Positions 1 through 8,042 of a stretch of DNA of 64,000 nucleotides are shown here, piece by piece. Both the position numbers and the translations under genes were made by a program. Location of the stretch: contig URRP01000002.1 of assembly GCA_900550375.1 (NCBI GenBank), positions 34,375 to 98,374 of the forward strand, given 5' to 3'. This DNA is from an uncultured Alistipes sp. (lineage in GTDB: Bacteria; Bacteroidota; Bacteroidia; Bacteroidales; Rikenellaceae). Each line of letters starts with the position of its first letter. The first letter of the stretch is position 1. Under the pieces are notes generated by a model. The model was not told the origin of the DNA and did not search any database. It saw nothing but the letters and a program-made list of their open reading frames with translations.

Positions 1-894
1 GATCTCGTCGCTGGGTTGGCCGACGCGGGTGACGGCGGGGTCGAGGTAGTCGAGGTAGTCGTAATTATCGAACGAGACGAGCGATATGTCGTCGGGGACA
101 CGCAGTTTCATCTCGCGCACGGCGCGGAGCGCACCCAGCAGGATCGTGTTGCTCAGGGCGAAGATGGCCGTCGGCCGCTGTCGAGCGTGCAGCGCCCGCA
201 AGGTCTGTTCATACCCGTTGCGAATCGAGAATCCGTCGCCCACGACGCGGGCGAATGGCCCCAGCCCGTTTTCGTCGAGCGCCTGCCGGTACCCCCGCAC
301 ACGGTCGGCCGAGGGGATCGAGTGGCGCACGCCCTGAATGCAGAGAATCCGCCGGTGACCGCGGTCGATGAGGTGCTGTGTCGCCTCGCGGCCGCCCCGA
401 AGATTGTCGGTCACGACATAGGGTAGCGAGGTCTTCGCGAAATGACGGTCGATGCAGACGACCGGCGTCTGGCGCGCCGTCGTCTCGAGAAACGAAGGGT
501 CGTCGCCCGCCGGAGCGATCAGAATGCCGTCCACCTTGCGCGAGAGGAGCGAACGGATGCCCTCGCGTTCGTTGTGCTCGTCCTCCGACGTATCGATCAG
601 GATCACCTTGTAACCTTTCGTTCGCGCTTCGTGGACGATGATGCTGGCGATATGGGCGAAATAGGGGTTGTCGATGCTGGGGATCAGCAGACCGAGCGTA
701 TCGGTACGGCTGGTGCGCAGTCCTTTGGCCAGCAGACTGGGCGTATAGTTGCAGCGTTCGGCTTCGTGTGAAATGAGGGCGACGGTCTTCTCGCTGATAC
801 GGTATTTGGCGGCTTGCCCGCTCAGTACGCGGGAAACGGTCGAAACCGAAAAGCGGGTGCGCTGCGCGATGCTGATAAGGGTCTCTTTGGACAT
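1..894 (-). CDS. LacI-family transcriptional regulator (C-terminus cut by window edge)
   Basis: Sugar-responsive repressor with a LacI-type helix-turn-helix and a periplasmic-binding-protein-like sensor domain. The reading frame starts at ATG 894 and stays open to base 1 (298 codons), so roughly the last 40 residues of a normal 330-340 residue protein lie outside the window. Residues 7-26 form the DNA-reading helices (SVSTVSRVLSG at 16-26), followed by a hinge near 55-70 and the effector domain (GLLIPSIDNPYF, then VDGILIAPAG). It is divergent from the ribokinase gene and a perfect 10-base palindrome lies between them, so it probably represses rbsK and possibly itself. The inducer is likely ribose or a related sugar; that is inference from the neighbour. 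Confidence 0.93.
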   Translation of the reverse strand, partial: MSKETLISIAQRTRFSVSTVSRVLSGQAAKYRISEKTVALISHEAERCNYTPSLLAKGLRTSRTDTLGLLIPSIDNPYFAHIASIIVHEARTKGYKVILIDTSEDEHNEREGIRSLLSRKVDGILIAPAGDDPSFLETTARQTPVVCIDRHFAKTSLPYVVTDNLRGGREATQHLIDRGHRRILCIQGVRHSIPSADRVRGYRQALDENGLGPFARVVGDGFSIRNGYEQTLRALHARQRPTAIFALSNTILLGALRAVREMKLRVPDDISLVSFDNYDYLDYLDPAVTRVGQPSDEI

Positions 895-914
895 AAGCAG
901 GGGCTATTTTGAGA

Positions 915-922
915 CAAAGTTA
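915..922 (-). promoter_or_regulatory. Putative -7 box of the lacI-type gene
   Basis: On the minus strand the bases read TAACTTTG, an exact match to the Bacteroidetes -7 consensus TAnnTTTG, about 20 bases before the regulator's ATG. I see no TTTG at the expected -33 spacing, so the call rests on one box. Confidence 0.4.
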
Positions 923-951
923 GAAAAATATGTGAAAAACAGTGCTTTGAT

Positions 952-982
952 TTTGTTTTTTTACTTTTCATTTTTACTTTTG
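952..982 (+). promoter_or_regulatory. Bacteroidetes-type promoter of ribokinase
   Basis: TTTG at 952-955 (-33), a 19-base spacer, and TACTTTTG at 975-982 (-7) match the sigma-ABfr consensus in both boxes and in spacing. The predicted transcription start is near 988-990, immediately before the palindromic operator, leaving a leader of about 150 bases before rbsK. Confidence 0.7.
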
Positions 983-993
983 CAGGACTTGCA

Positions 994-1003
994 CAAACGT
1001 TTG
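994..1003. promoter_or_regulatory. Palindromic LacI-type operator
   Basis: CAAACGTTTG is a perfect palindrome around a central CpG, the typical form of LacI/PurR/CcpA-family operators (compare the PurR consensus, which shares the AAACGTTT core). It starts about 12 bases after the rbsK -7 box, where a bound repressor would block initiation or early elongation. Assignment to the adjacent repressor is inference from position and form. Confidence 0.65.
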
Positions 1004-1139
1004 CGTTGAGGCTGGATGCGTGTTTTGCGATAAAATCACTGCGGAATTATTGTGCGGGAACGCCGTCCGGCGGCGAACGATTGCCGGCGGTACAACGTTT
1101 GACCCCGAGACTTTACTAACTAATTGATTTATTCGATCT

Positions 1140-2057
1140 ATGGGAAAAATAGTGGTGATCGGCAGCGCCAATACCGATTTGGTGGTGAGGACCGACCGGA
1201 TGCCTTTGCCGGGCGAGACGATTCTCGGCGGCCGTTTTATGATGGCCGGCGGCGGCAAGGGGGCCAATCAGGCCGTTGCGGCTTCGCGGCTGGGCGGCGA
1301 GGTGACCTTCGTGGCGCGTGTGGGGAACGATCTGTTCGGTGAGCAGGCGCTTGCGGGGTATCGCGCCGAACGGATGGACGTGCGCCATGTGCTGTGCGAT
1401 GAGGCGGCGCCGACGGGTGTTGCGCTCATCTGCGTCGATGCGGCGGCCGAGAACTCGATCGTCGTGGCTCCGGGCGCCAACGAGCGGTTGTCGCCGAAAG
1501 ATGTCGACTGCGCCGAAGCCGCGATCGCGGCGGCGGATTTCGTCGTCTTGCAGCTGGAGATCCCGCTGCCTACGGTCGTCTATGCCGCCGAGGTGGCTGC
1601 GCGGCACGGCGTGCGGGTGATTCTCAATCCCGCTCCTGCGGCGGCGATCCCCGACGAGCTGCTGCGGCAGTGCTATCTGCTTACGCCCAATCGCAGCGAG
1701 TGCGCCATGCTCGCAGGAATGCCCGTCGTCGATGCGGGCGATGCCGAACGGGCTGCCGATGCATTGCTGGCGCGCGGCGCGCAGCATGTCGTGGTGACGC
1801 TCGGCGGCGAGGGATCGCTCGTCAAAGGAGCGGAGTATTGCGAACGGGTGGCGGCTCGGCGGGTCGAGGCGGTCGATACGACGGCTGCCGGCGATACCTT
1901 CAACGGTGCGCTGGCGGTCGCTCTCTCCGAAGGACGATCGCTCTCGGAGGCGGTACATTTCGCCACGGCGGCTTCATCGATCGCCGTCACGCGCATGGGC
2001 GCCCAGAATTCCGTGCCGACGCGTGCGGAGGTCGATGCGCTGATGATCGAAGTCTGA
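1140..2057 (+). CDS. rbsK: Ribokinase (PfkB family)
   Basis: Phosphorylates D-ribose at O5 with ATP, feeding the pentose phosphate pathway; cytoplasmic. The 305-residue length is normal. Family marks are the substrate motif GGGKGANQ at residues 37-44 and the nucleotide/catalytic motif DTTAAGDTF at 246-254, with D252 as the expected catalytic base. The start is ATG 1140 followed by GKIVVIGSANTD, the usual ribokinase beginning. It stands alone in the window and is divergently paired with the LacI-type regulator. No ribose transporter is visible on this side, so uptake genes may lie left of base 1. Other PfkB sugar kinases are possible but the motifs fit ribokinase well. Confidence 0.93.
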   Translation: MGKIVVIGSANTDLVVRTDRMPLPGETILGGRFMMAGGGKGANQAVAASRLGGEVTFVARVGNDLFGEQALAGYRAERMDVRHVLCDEAAPTGVALICVDAAAENSIVVAPGANERLSPKDVDCAEAAIAAADFVVLQLEIPLPTVVYAAEVAARHGVRVILNPAPAAAIPDELLRQCYLLTPNRSECAMLAGMPVVDAGDAERAADALLARGAQHVVVTLGGEGSLVKGAEYCERVAARRVEAVDTTAAGDTFNGALAVALSEGRSLSEAVHFATAASSIAVTRMGAQNSVPTRAEVDALMIEV

Positions 2058-2078
2058 CGGCCGACAGCCGGAGAATCG

Positions 2079-2110
2079 GCGGCATCCCTGTGAGGATGCC
2101 GCTGTTTTTT
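2079..2110 (+). terminator. Intrinsic terminator of rbsK
   Basis: A 9-bp stem (GCGGCATCC at 2079-2087 with GGATGCCGC at 2094-2102) and a 6-base loop, followed by CTG and six T, 22 bases after the rbsK stop codon. Confidence 0.8.
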
Positions 2111-2189
2111 ATCGCACATAACGACAGTCGGCATTGCTGACCTGCGGCCTGCTTGATAATCGTCTTTGTTATCCGGTACTGACAATCAA

Positions 2190-2580
2190 TGAACATCATC
2201 CTGAGGAGGATGCGTCGCACATCCGACATGAAGATCGGCTGCTTGGAAATGGCGGCCGGCAAAGAACGACAGTCGCGGACAAAATGAAAGGCGGTGGATT
2301 GCCGCGTCGCCGCAAGCGGCTCCTCGCAATGACGCAGAGTGGTCGATTCCCACGCTTCACTGCGTTTCGCTCGGAATGACAATAGAGTGTCATCCGATGC
2401 GGCACCGGTTTCTTTTGTCATCCTGAGGAGCACCGCCGGTGCGACGTGAGGATCGGGCGCTTGGAAATGGCGGTGAATAAAAAGGAAAGCGGTCGATTGC
2501 CGCGTCGCCGCAAGCGGCTCCTCGCAATGACGCAGAGCGGTGGATTCCCACGCTTCGTTTCACTGCGCTCGGAAAGACAG
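2190..2580. repeat. Two copies of a dispersed intergenic repeat (family R, copies 1 and 2)
   Basis: The gap between rbsK and the arginine operon holds no convincing gene. It contains two similar blocks (about 2197-2385 and 2417-2580), each built from the same parts: a CATCCTGAGGAG module, a GAGGATCGG module, GCGTCGCCGCAAGCGGCTCC, and a module containing GATTCCCACGCTTC and ending in CTCGGAATGAC. The same modules recur near 30440, 41190 and 56400, always between operons. Short open frames here are products of the repeat, not genes. From 2581 to about 2780 I see nothing else. Confidence 0.75.
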
Positions 2581-2780
2581 TTCAACCGTACTCCGCTCCT
2601 GAATTGCGGCGGCTTTTCCTCGCGACGGCGCTGAAGAGGCGCGGCGAATCGCTTTCTCGTCCCATGCGCAAAAGGCGCAAACCTTCCTGTTTCGGGCCGA
2701 AAACGGTTGCGGACAGGCCGTCTGCGGTCTGAATCTGCGATATTTTACGGCCAAAGGCGATAAGTTTGGAATATTTCCTT

Positions 2781-2788
2781 TAACTTTG
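2781..2788 (+). promoter_or_regulatory. Putative -7 box of the arginine operon
   Basis: TAACTTTG matches TAnnTTTG exactly and lies about 63 bases before the acyltransferase start. A TTTG occurs only 12 bases upstream (2765-2768), too close for a standard -33, so the promoter is supported by one box only. No recognisable arginine operator was found. Confidence 0.45.
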
Positions 2789-2851
2789 TCCGAACGTAAC
2801 TCAACAATCAGGTTAGTAAACTATTATTATTTTTACCATTTTTAGCAAGAC

Positions 2852-3475
2852 ATGGGAATGAATTCGATTCACGTGGTATTTGCCGAGGAAGATCATGCAA
2901 AATACGCCGACGAGATCTGTCGGCTGATCTACGAATCGGCATTGCAGCGTGGCACCGGCATCGCCAAGCGTTCGCCGGAGTACATTGCCTCCAAGATCAA
3001 GGGAGGCAAGGCCGTGGTTGCCCTCGACGGCGACAGGCTCGTCGGATTTAGCTACATCGAGTGCTGGGAGCACGGCGATTACGTAGCGACTTCAGGTCTG
3101 ATCGTGAGCCCCGAATACCGCCATATGGGATTGGCGGCGAGGATCAAGGAGAAGACCTTCGAGCTTGCCCGACGACGATTCCCGTATGCTAAGATATTCA
3201 GTATCACCACCTCGCTTCCGGTTATGAAACTCAATTCTCGGATGGGATACGTGCCCGTAACCTTCTCGGAGCTGCCCGACGACGAGACCTTCTGGAAGGG
3301 GTGCGAAGGGTGTTGCAACTACGACATCCTGCAACGCAACAATCGCCGCATGTGTCTCTGTACAGGGATGCTCTTCGACCCGAAGAAACCCCGTAAAGAC
3401 CACTCGCGGCTGGCGCCCTACCGGATGGCGCTGCGGAACTGGCTGAAAAAGGTCTTCAGTCTGAAAACCAATTGA
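2852..3475 (+). CDS. GNAT-family N-acyltransferase, probable first enzyme of arginine synthesis
   Basis: A 207-residue GNAT protein. The core lies at about residues 10-150, with the acyl-CoA binding stretch SPEYRHMGLAARIKE near 88-102; a cysteine-rich, basic tail follows. It starts 27 bases before argG and is surely co-transcribed. Every other step of the acylated arginine pathway is encoded downstream, but no classical argA or argJ is present, so this enzyme is the natural candidate for N-acylglutamate synthesis. From memory, the Bacteroides homologue in the same position has been proposed as an N-succinylglutamate synthase from mutant fitness data. The start is ATG 2852; ATG 2858 is an alternative. 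Family assignment is firm, substrate is inference. Confidence 0.85.
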   Translation: MGMNSIHVVFAEEDHAKYADEICRLIYESALQRGTGIAKRSPEYIASKIKGGKAVVALDGDRLVGFSYIECWEHGDYVATSGLIVSPEYRHMGLAARIKEKTFELARRRFPYAKIFSITTSLPVMKLNSRMGYVPVTFSELPDDETFWKGCEGCCNYDILQRNNRRMCLCTGMLFDPKKPRKDHSRLAPYRMALRNWLKKVFSLKTN

Positions 3476-3502
3476 TCGTCGAATAATTAAAAACGAAATA
3501 CC

Positions 3503-4714
3503 ATGAAAAAGGAAAAAGTCGTACTGGCGTTCAGCGGAGGTCTCGATACCTCGTTTTGTGTGAAATACCTCTCCGAGGAGAAGGGCTACGAGGTGCATAC
3601 CGCCATCGCCAACACGGGCGGTTTCTCGCCTGCCGAATTGGAGACCATCGAGCAGAAAGCCTGCAAACTGGGCGCTGCGAGCCACGCCACGCTCGACATC
3701 GAACAGGAATATTACGAGAAGAGCATCCGCTATATGGTTTTCGGCAACATCCTGCGTAACGGAACCTATCCGATTTCGGTCAGTTCGGAGCGTATTTTCC
3801 AAGCCATCGCCATCATCGAGTATGCCAAGAAGATCGGCGCCGACTATGTGGCGCACGGTTCGACGGGCGCCGGCAACGATCAGGTGCGTTTCGACCTGAC
3901 GTTCCAGATTCTGGCCCCTGAAATCGGCATCATCACCCCCACGCGCGACCTGACGCTCACGCGCGAGTACGAGATCGACTACCTCAAAAAGCACGGTTAC
4001 GAGGCCGACTTCAAGAAGATGGAGTACTCGATCAACAAGGGACTGTGGGGCACGTCGATCGGCGGCAAGGAGACCCTCCACTCGGAGCAGACGCTGCCCG
4101 AGGAGGCTTATCCGTCGCAGGTGACGGCCCGCGGTGAAGAGACGTTGAAGATCGCCTTCGAGAAGGGTGAGATCGCCGCTGTCAACGGAAAACCCTACAC
4201 CGACAAGGTCGAGGCGATCCGCGCCGTCGAGGCGATCGGATCGAAATACGGCATCGGCCGCGATATGCATATCGGCGACACGATCATCGGCATCAAGGGC
4301 CGCGTGGGCTTCGAGGCCGCTGCACCGATGCTCATCATCGCGGCGCACAAGATGCTCGAAAAACATACGCTCACCAAGTGGCAGATTTATTGGAAGGAGC
4401 AGCTCTCGACGTGGTACGGGATGTTCCTCCACGAGGCGCAGTACCTCGAACCCGTGATGCGCGACATCGAGCGGTTCCTCGACCACTCGCAGGAAAACGT
4501 GACGGGCGAGGTGGAGCTGACGCTGCGGCCTTACAGCTATACGCTCGTGGGCGTCGATTCTCCGTTCGATCTGATGAAGACCGACTTCGGCGAGTACGGC
4601 GAGATCAACAAGGCGTGGACGGCCGACGACGTGAAGGGCTTCACGAAGATTCTGGGCAACCAGATGAAGATCTATTACAACGTGCAGGAGCGCAATAACA
4701 AGGCGAAGAAATGA
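3503..4714 (+). CDS. argG: Argininosuccinate synthase
   Basis: Joins citrulline and aspartate with ATP to give argininosuccinate, the next-to-last step of arginine synthesis. The 403-residue length matches the family. The P-loop-like ATP pyrophosphatase motif AFSGGLDTS lies at residues 9-17, and YVAHGSTGAGNDQVRFD near 115-131 is the citrulline/aspartate region. It follows the acyltransferase by 27 bases and overlaps argC by four bases (ATGA), which indicates translational coupling. In this operon it precedes the genes for the earlier steps, an order also known from Bacteroides. Confidence 0.97.
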   Translation: MKKEKVVLAFSGGLDTSFCVKYLSEEKGYEVHTAIANTGGFSPAELETIEQKACKLGAASHATLDIEQEYYEKSIRYMVFGNILRNGTYPISVSSERIFQAIAIIEYAKKIGADYVAHGSTGAGNDQVRFDLTFQILAPEIGIITPTRDLTLTREYEIDYLKKHGYEADFKKMEYSINKGLWGTSIGGKETLHSEQTLPEEAYPSQVTARGEETLKIAFEKGEIAAVNGKPYTDKVEAIRAVEAIGSKYGIGRDMHIGDTIIGIKGRVGFEAAAPMLIIAAHKMLEKHTLTKWQIYWKEQLSTWYGMFLHEAQYLEPVMRDIERFLDHSQENVTGEVELTLRPYSYTLVGVDSPFDLMKTDFGEYGEINKAWTADDVKGFTKILGNQMKIYYNVQERNNKAKK

Positions 4715-5670
4715 GGGTCGGCGTCATCGGCGGAGCGGGTTACACGGCCGGCGAACTGCTGCGGCTGCTGGTGAATCATCCGGCTGCCGAGATCGCCTTC
4801 GTGCACAGTGTCAGCAACGCAGGCAACGCCCTTGGCGACGTGCACGGCGGTCTGTACGGCGAAACCGACCTGCGTTTCGCGTCGGAGTACGATCTGGAGG
4901 CGATCGACGTGCTGTTCCTCTGTTCGGCGCACGGCCAGAGCCGCGAGTTTCTCGCAGCGAATGCGGTGCCCGAAGGGTTGCGGATCGTCGATCTGGCGCA
5001 GGATTTCCGCGACGAGTCGGAGGGCTTCGTCTACGGACTGCCCGAACTCAACCGCGACCGCATCCGCGCGGCGCGGCGCGTGGCCAACCCGGGCTGCTTC
5101 GCCACGGCGATCCAGCTGGCGCTGCTGCCGCTGGCCCGGGCGGGGCTGCTGCGGCAGGAGGTGCACGTGACGGCCGTCACGGGTTCGACGGGCGCGGGGG
5201 TGAAACCTTCGGCCACGACCCATTTCAGCTGGCGGACGGACAACATCTCGGTCTATAAGGCCTTCACGCACCAGCACCTCTTGGAGATCGGCCGCACGCT
5301 CGGTGCGATGCAGGGAGGTGCGGCGCCCGAAATCAACTTCGTGCCGATGCGCGGCGACTTCGCGCGCGGCATTCTGGCCAGCGTCTACACCGACTGCGAC
5401 CTCACGCAGGAGGAGGCCGAGCAGCTGTACCGCGATTTTTATGCGGGAGCGGCTTTCACTTTCGTGGCCGACCGGCCGATCGACCTCAAGCAGGTGGTCA
5501 ATACCAACAAGGCGTTGGTGCAGGTAGCCAAATACGGCCGCAAGCTGCATATCGTCTCGGCGATCGACAATCTGCTCAAGGGGGCTTCGGGACAGGCCGT
5601 GCAGAACATGAACCTGCTCTTCGGGCTTGACGAACGCGAAGGGCTGCGGCTCAAGGCGAGCGCTTTCTGA
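4711..5670 (+). CDS. argC: N-acyl-gamma-glutamyl-phosphate reductase
   Basis: NADPH-dependent reduction of N-acylglutamyl phosphate to the semialdehyde. The 319 residues begin with the Rossmann motif GVIGGAGYTAGELLRLL, and the active-site signature VANPGCFATAIQL contains the catalytic Cys. It overlaps argG by four bases. In this organism the acyl group is predicted to be succinyl (see the carbamoyltransferase). After its stop the operon is interrupted by a 240-base MITE-like element before argD. Confidence 0.96.
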   Translation: MRVGVIGGAGYTAGELLRLLVNHPAAEIAFVHSVSNAGNALGDVHGGLYGETDLRFASEYDLEAIDVLFLCSAHGQSREFLAANAVPEGLRIVDLAQDFRDESEGFVYGLPELNRDRIRAARRVANPGCFATAIQLALLPLARAGLLRQEVHVTAVTGSTGAGVKPSATTHFSWRTDNISVYKAFTHQHLLEIGRTLGAMQGGAAPEINFVPMRGDFARGILASVYTDCDLTQEEAEQLYRDFYAGAAFTFVADRPIDLKQVVNTNKALVQVAKYGRKLHIVSAIDNLLKGASGQAVQNMNLLFGLDEREGLRLKASAF

Positions 5671-5690
5671 CGCTTTGTGTCAGGAGTTAA

Positions 5691-5919
5691 ACATTAAGAA
5701 TTGAAAATTAAACGGGGCGGCAACCGTTGTTTGCAGTCCGTTAGGACGGCTCTCGGAGCCGCGCGGGCCGCAGCCTCCGGCGGCGAAGGCCCGCCCGAAT
5801 GGGCGCCCCTCCGCAGGCTGCGGCCCGACATCGTCGGGGCGGTGTCCTGAGGAGGTCGTTGCGGCCGCCGACGGAGAACTCCGTTGTATTATAATTCTTA
5901 ATTTTTAATTCTTACATTT
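5691..5919. mobile_element. MITE-like element with AT-rich inverted ends inside the arginine operon
   Basis: The space between argC and argD holds a non-coding block with AT-rich ends that are imperfect inverted repeats (about 18 of 22 bases match: 5691-5712 against 5898-5919) and a very GC-rich core (5713-5890) full of CCG/CGG-rich stretches. Ends and core differ sharply in composition from each other and from the flanking genes. No transposase is encoded. The structure resembles small non-autonomous elements. I saw no second full copy in the window. Confidence 0.55.
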
Positions 5920-5935
5920 TTAATTTCGCAAGAAG

Positions 5936-7069
5936 ATGGAACTATTTGATGTTTATTCCTTATATCCGGTCGAGCCGGTACGCGGTAGCGGCAGCTATGT
6001 CTACGATGCCGCCGGCACGGAGTATCTCGACCTCTACGGCGGCCATGCCGTGATCTCGATCGGCCATGCGCATCCGCGCTACGTGCAGGCGATCTCGGAG
6101 CAGGCTGCACGGCTGGGGTTCTACTCCAATTCGGTGGAGAACTCGCTGCAACGTACGCTGGCCGAGCGGCTGGGAGCGTTGTCGGGCTACGACGACTACC
6201 GTTTGTTTTTGTGTAACTCGGGCGCCGAAGCCAACGAGAATGCCCTGAAGCTGGCGTCGTTCCATACGGGACGGGCTAAGGTGCTGGCTTTCGGCGGGGC
6301 CTTTCACGGCCGCACGTCGGGCGCCGTCGAGGTGACCGACAACCCCGCGATCCGTTCGCCCTTCAACGCCACGACCAACGTGGAGTTCGTGCCGTTGAAC
6401 GACATCGAGGCGGTCGAGCGCCGGCTGGCTTCGCGCGAGTTCGCCGCCGTGATCGTCGAAGGCATTCAGGGCGTGGCGGGGATCCGCTGCCCCGAGGAGG
6501 AGTTCCTGCGCGCGCTGCGCGAAGCGACCGAACGCACGGGAACGGTGCTGATTCTCGACGAGATCCAATCGGGCTACGGCCGCACGGGGCGCTTCTTCGC
6601 CCACCAGTGGGCCGGTATCCGTCCCGATCTGATTACCACGGCCAAGGGGATGGGCAACGGCTTCCCGATCGGCGGCGTGCTCGTCGCGCCGCACTTCGAG
6701 GCCCGCAAGGGGATGCTGGGCACGACTTTCGGCGGCAACCATCTGGCCTGCGCGGCAGCGATTGCCGTGGCCGACACGATCGCGGCCGAGGGGTTGGTCG
6801 AGAACGCCCGCCGCGTGGGCGACCGCCTGCTCGAACGTTTGCGCGCGATGCCTGCGCTGCACGACGTGCGCGGCCGCGGGCTGATGATCGGCTTCGACGT
6901 CGAGGGGTCGGCGGCGGAGCTGCGGCGCCGGCTGGTCTTCGAGCAGCATGTCTTCACGGGCGGTGCGGGGGCGCACACCGTGCGGCTGCTGCCGGCACTG
7001 GGACTGAGCGAGGCGCAGGCCGACGAGTTCGTGGTGCGGCTGACGGCCTTGTTGGAAGATTTTCATTAA
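5936..7069 (+). CDS. argD: N-acylornithine aminotransferase
   Basis: PLP-dependent transfer of an amino group from glutamate to N-acylglutamate semialdehyde, giving N-acylornithine. 377 residues, class III aminotransferase. The pyridoxal-binding region includes FLCNSGAEANENALKLA, the cofactor-ring motif LILDEIQSGYGRTG, and the Schiff-base lysine in DLITTAKGMGNGFPIG. The start is ATG 5936, 16 bases after the MITE-like element ends, so its translation start signals partly lie in the element's edge. It is followed by argF' after 14 bases. Confidence 0.95.
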   Translation: MELFDVYSLYPVEPVRGSGSYVYDAAGTEYLDLYGGHAVISIGHAHPRYVQAISEQAARLGFYSNSVENSLQRTLAERLGALSGYDDYRLFLCNSGAEANENALKLASFHTGRAKVLAFGGAFHGRTSGAVEVTDNPAIRSPFNATTNVEFVPLNDIEAVERRLASREFAAVIVEGIQGVAGIRCPEEEFLRALREATERTGTVLILDEIQSGYGRTGRFFAHQWAGIRPDLITTAKGMGNGFPIGGVLVAPHFEARKGMLGTTFGGNHLACAAAIAVADTIAAEGLVENARRVGDRLLERLRAMPALHDVRGRGLMIGFDVEGSAAELRRRLVFEQHVFTGGAGAHTVRLLPALGLSEAQADEFVVRLTALLEDFH

Positions 7070-7083
7070 AAACAGATACGACC

Positions 7084-8040
7084 ATGCGGAAATTTACCTG
7101 CGTCGCCGATATCGGCGATCTCGAAGCGGCCGTGGCCGAAGCGCTCGAAGTGAAGCGCAATCGATTTGCCTACCAGCAGCTGGGGCGCGACAAGACCCTG
7201 CTGATGATCTTCTTCAACTCCAGCCTGCGCACGCGGCTGTCGACGCAGAAGGCGGCGATGAATCTGGGGATGAACGTCATGGTACTCGACGTGAATCAGG
7301 GCGCTTGGAAGCTCGAAACCGAGCGCGGCGTGGTGATGGACGGCGACAAGGCCGAACATCTGTTGGAGGCGATTCCCGTGATGGGTTCCTACTGCGACGT
7401 GATCGGCGTGCGCTCGTTCGCCCGTTTTCAGGACAAGGCGGAGGATTACGAGGAGCGTGTGCTCGAGCAGTTCATCCGCCACTCGGGTCGTCCGGTCTTC
7501 TCGATGGAGGCCGCTACGCGCCATCCGTTGCAGAGTTTCGCCGATCTGATAACGATCGAGGAGCACAAGCGCACGGCGCGTCCCAAGGTCGTCATGACGT
7601 GGGCGCCGCATCCCAATGCGCTGCCGCAGGCCGTGCCCAACTCGTTCGCCGAGTGGATGAACGCTGCGGGCTACGACTTCGTGATCGCCCATCCCGAGGG
7701 GTACGAGCTGGATCCGAAGTTCGTGGGCGCCGCCCGTGTGGAGTACGACCAGCGCCGCGCGCTCGAAGGGGCCGATTTCGTCTACGCCAAGAACTGGGCG
7801 GCCTACACCGATCCCAATTATGGAAAAGTGCTGAGCCGCGACCGTGACTGGACGGTCGATGCGGAGAAGATGGCGCTGACGAACGACGCCTTCTTCATGC
7901 ACTGCCTGCCCGTGCGCCGCAATATGATCGTCACGGACGACGTGATCGAATCGCCGCGCAGTCTGGTGATTCCCGAGGCGGCCAACCGCGAGATTTCGGC
8001 CCAAGTGGTGCTCAAACGGCTGCTGGAAAGTCTGGAGTAA
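7084..8040 (+). CDS. argF': N-succinylornithine carbamoyltransferase
   Basis: Transfers carbamoyl from carbamoyl phosphate to N-acylornithine, giving N-acylcitrulline. 318 residues. The carbamoyl-phosphate motif is FFNSSLRTRLSTQ (44-56) and HCLPVRRNM is the second signature. Published structural work on the Bacteroides fragilis and Xanthomonas enzymes shows that one residue sets specificity: Glu (Xanthomonas 92) gives acetylornithine use, while Pro (B. fragilis 90) or engineered Ala, Ser or Val gives succinylornithine use. Here residue 90 is Ala (GDKAEHLLE), predicting succinylornithine. It lies between argD and argB, with a two-base gap to argB. Confidence 0.93.
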   Translation: MRKFTCVADIGDLEAAVAEALEVKRNRFAYQQLGRDKTLLMIFFNSSLRTRLSTQKAAMNLGMNVMVLDVNQGAWKLETERGVVMDGDKAEHLLEAIPVMGSYCDVIGVRSFARFQDKAEDYEERVLEQFIRHSGRPVFSMEAATRHPLQSFADLITIEEHKRTARPKVVMTWAPHPNALPQAVPNSFAEWMNAAGYDFVIAHPEGYELDPKFVGAARVEYDQRRALEGADFVYAKNWAAYTDPNYGKVLSRDRDWTVDAEKMALTNDAFFMHCLPVRRNMIVTDDVIESPRSLVIPEAANREISAQVVLKRLLESLE

Positions 8041-8042
8041 GT

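Noticed and set aside
2446..2634. Short open frames in the repeats (2446-2634, 30366-30621, 56267-56671)
   Set aside because: They consist of family R repeat modules and recur with the repeats, without start signals or protein-like composition.
5671..5935. Riboswitch or attenuator between argC and argD
   Set aside because: The block has inverted AT-rich ends and a composition break typical of an inserted element; I could not identify a known riboswitch fold.
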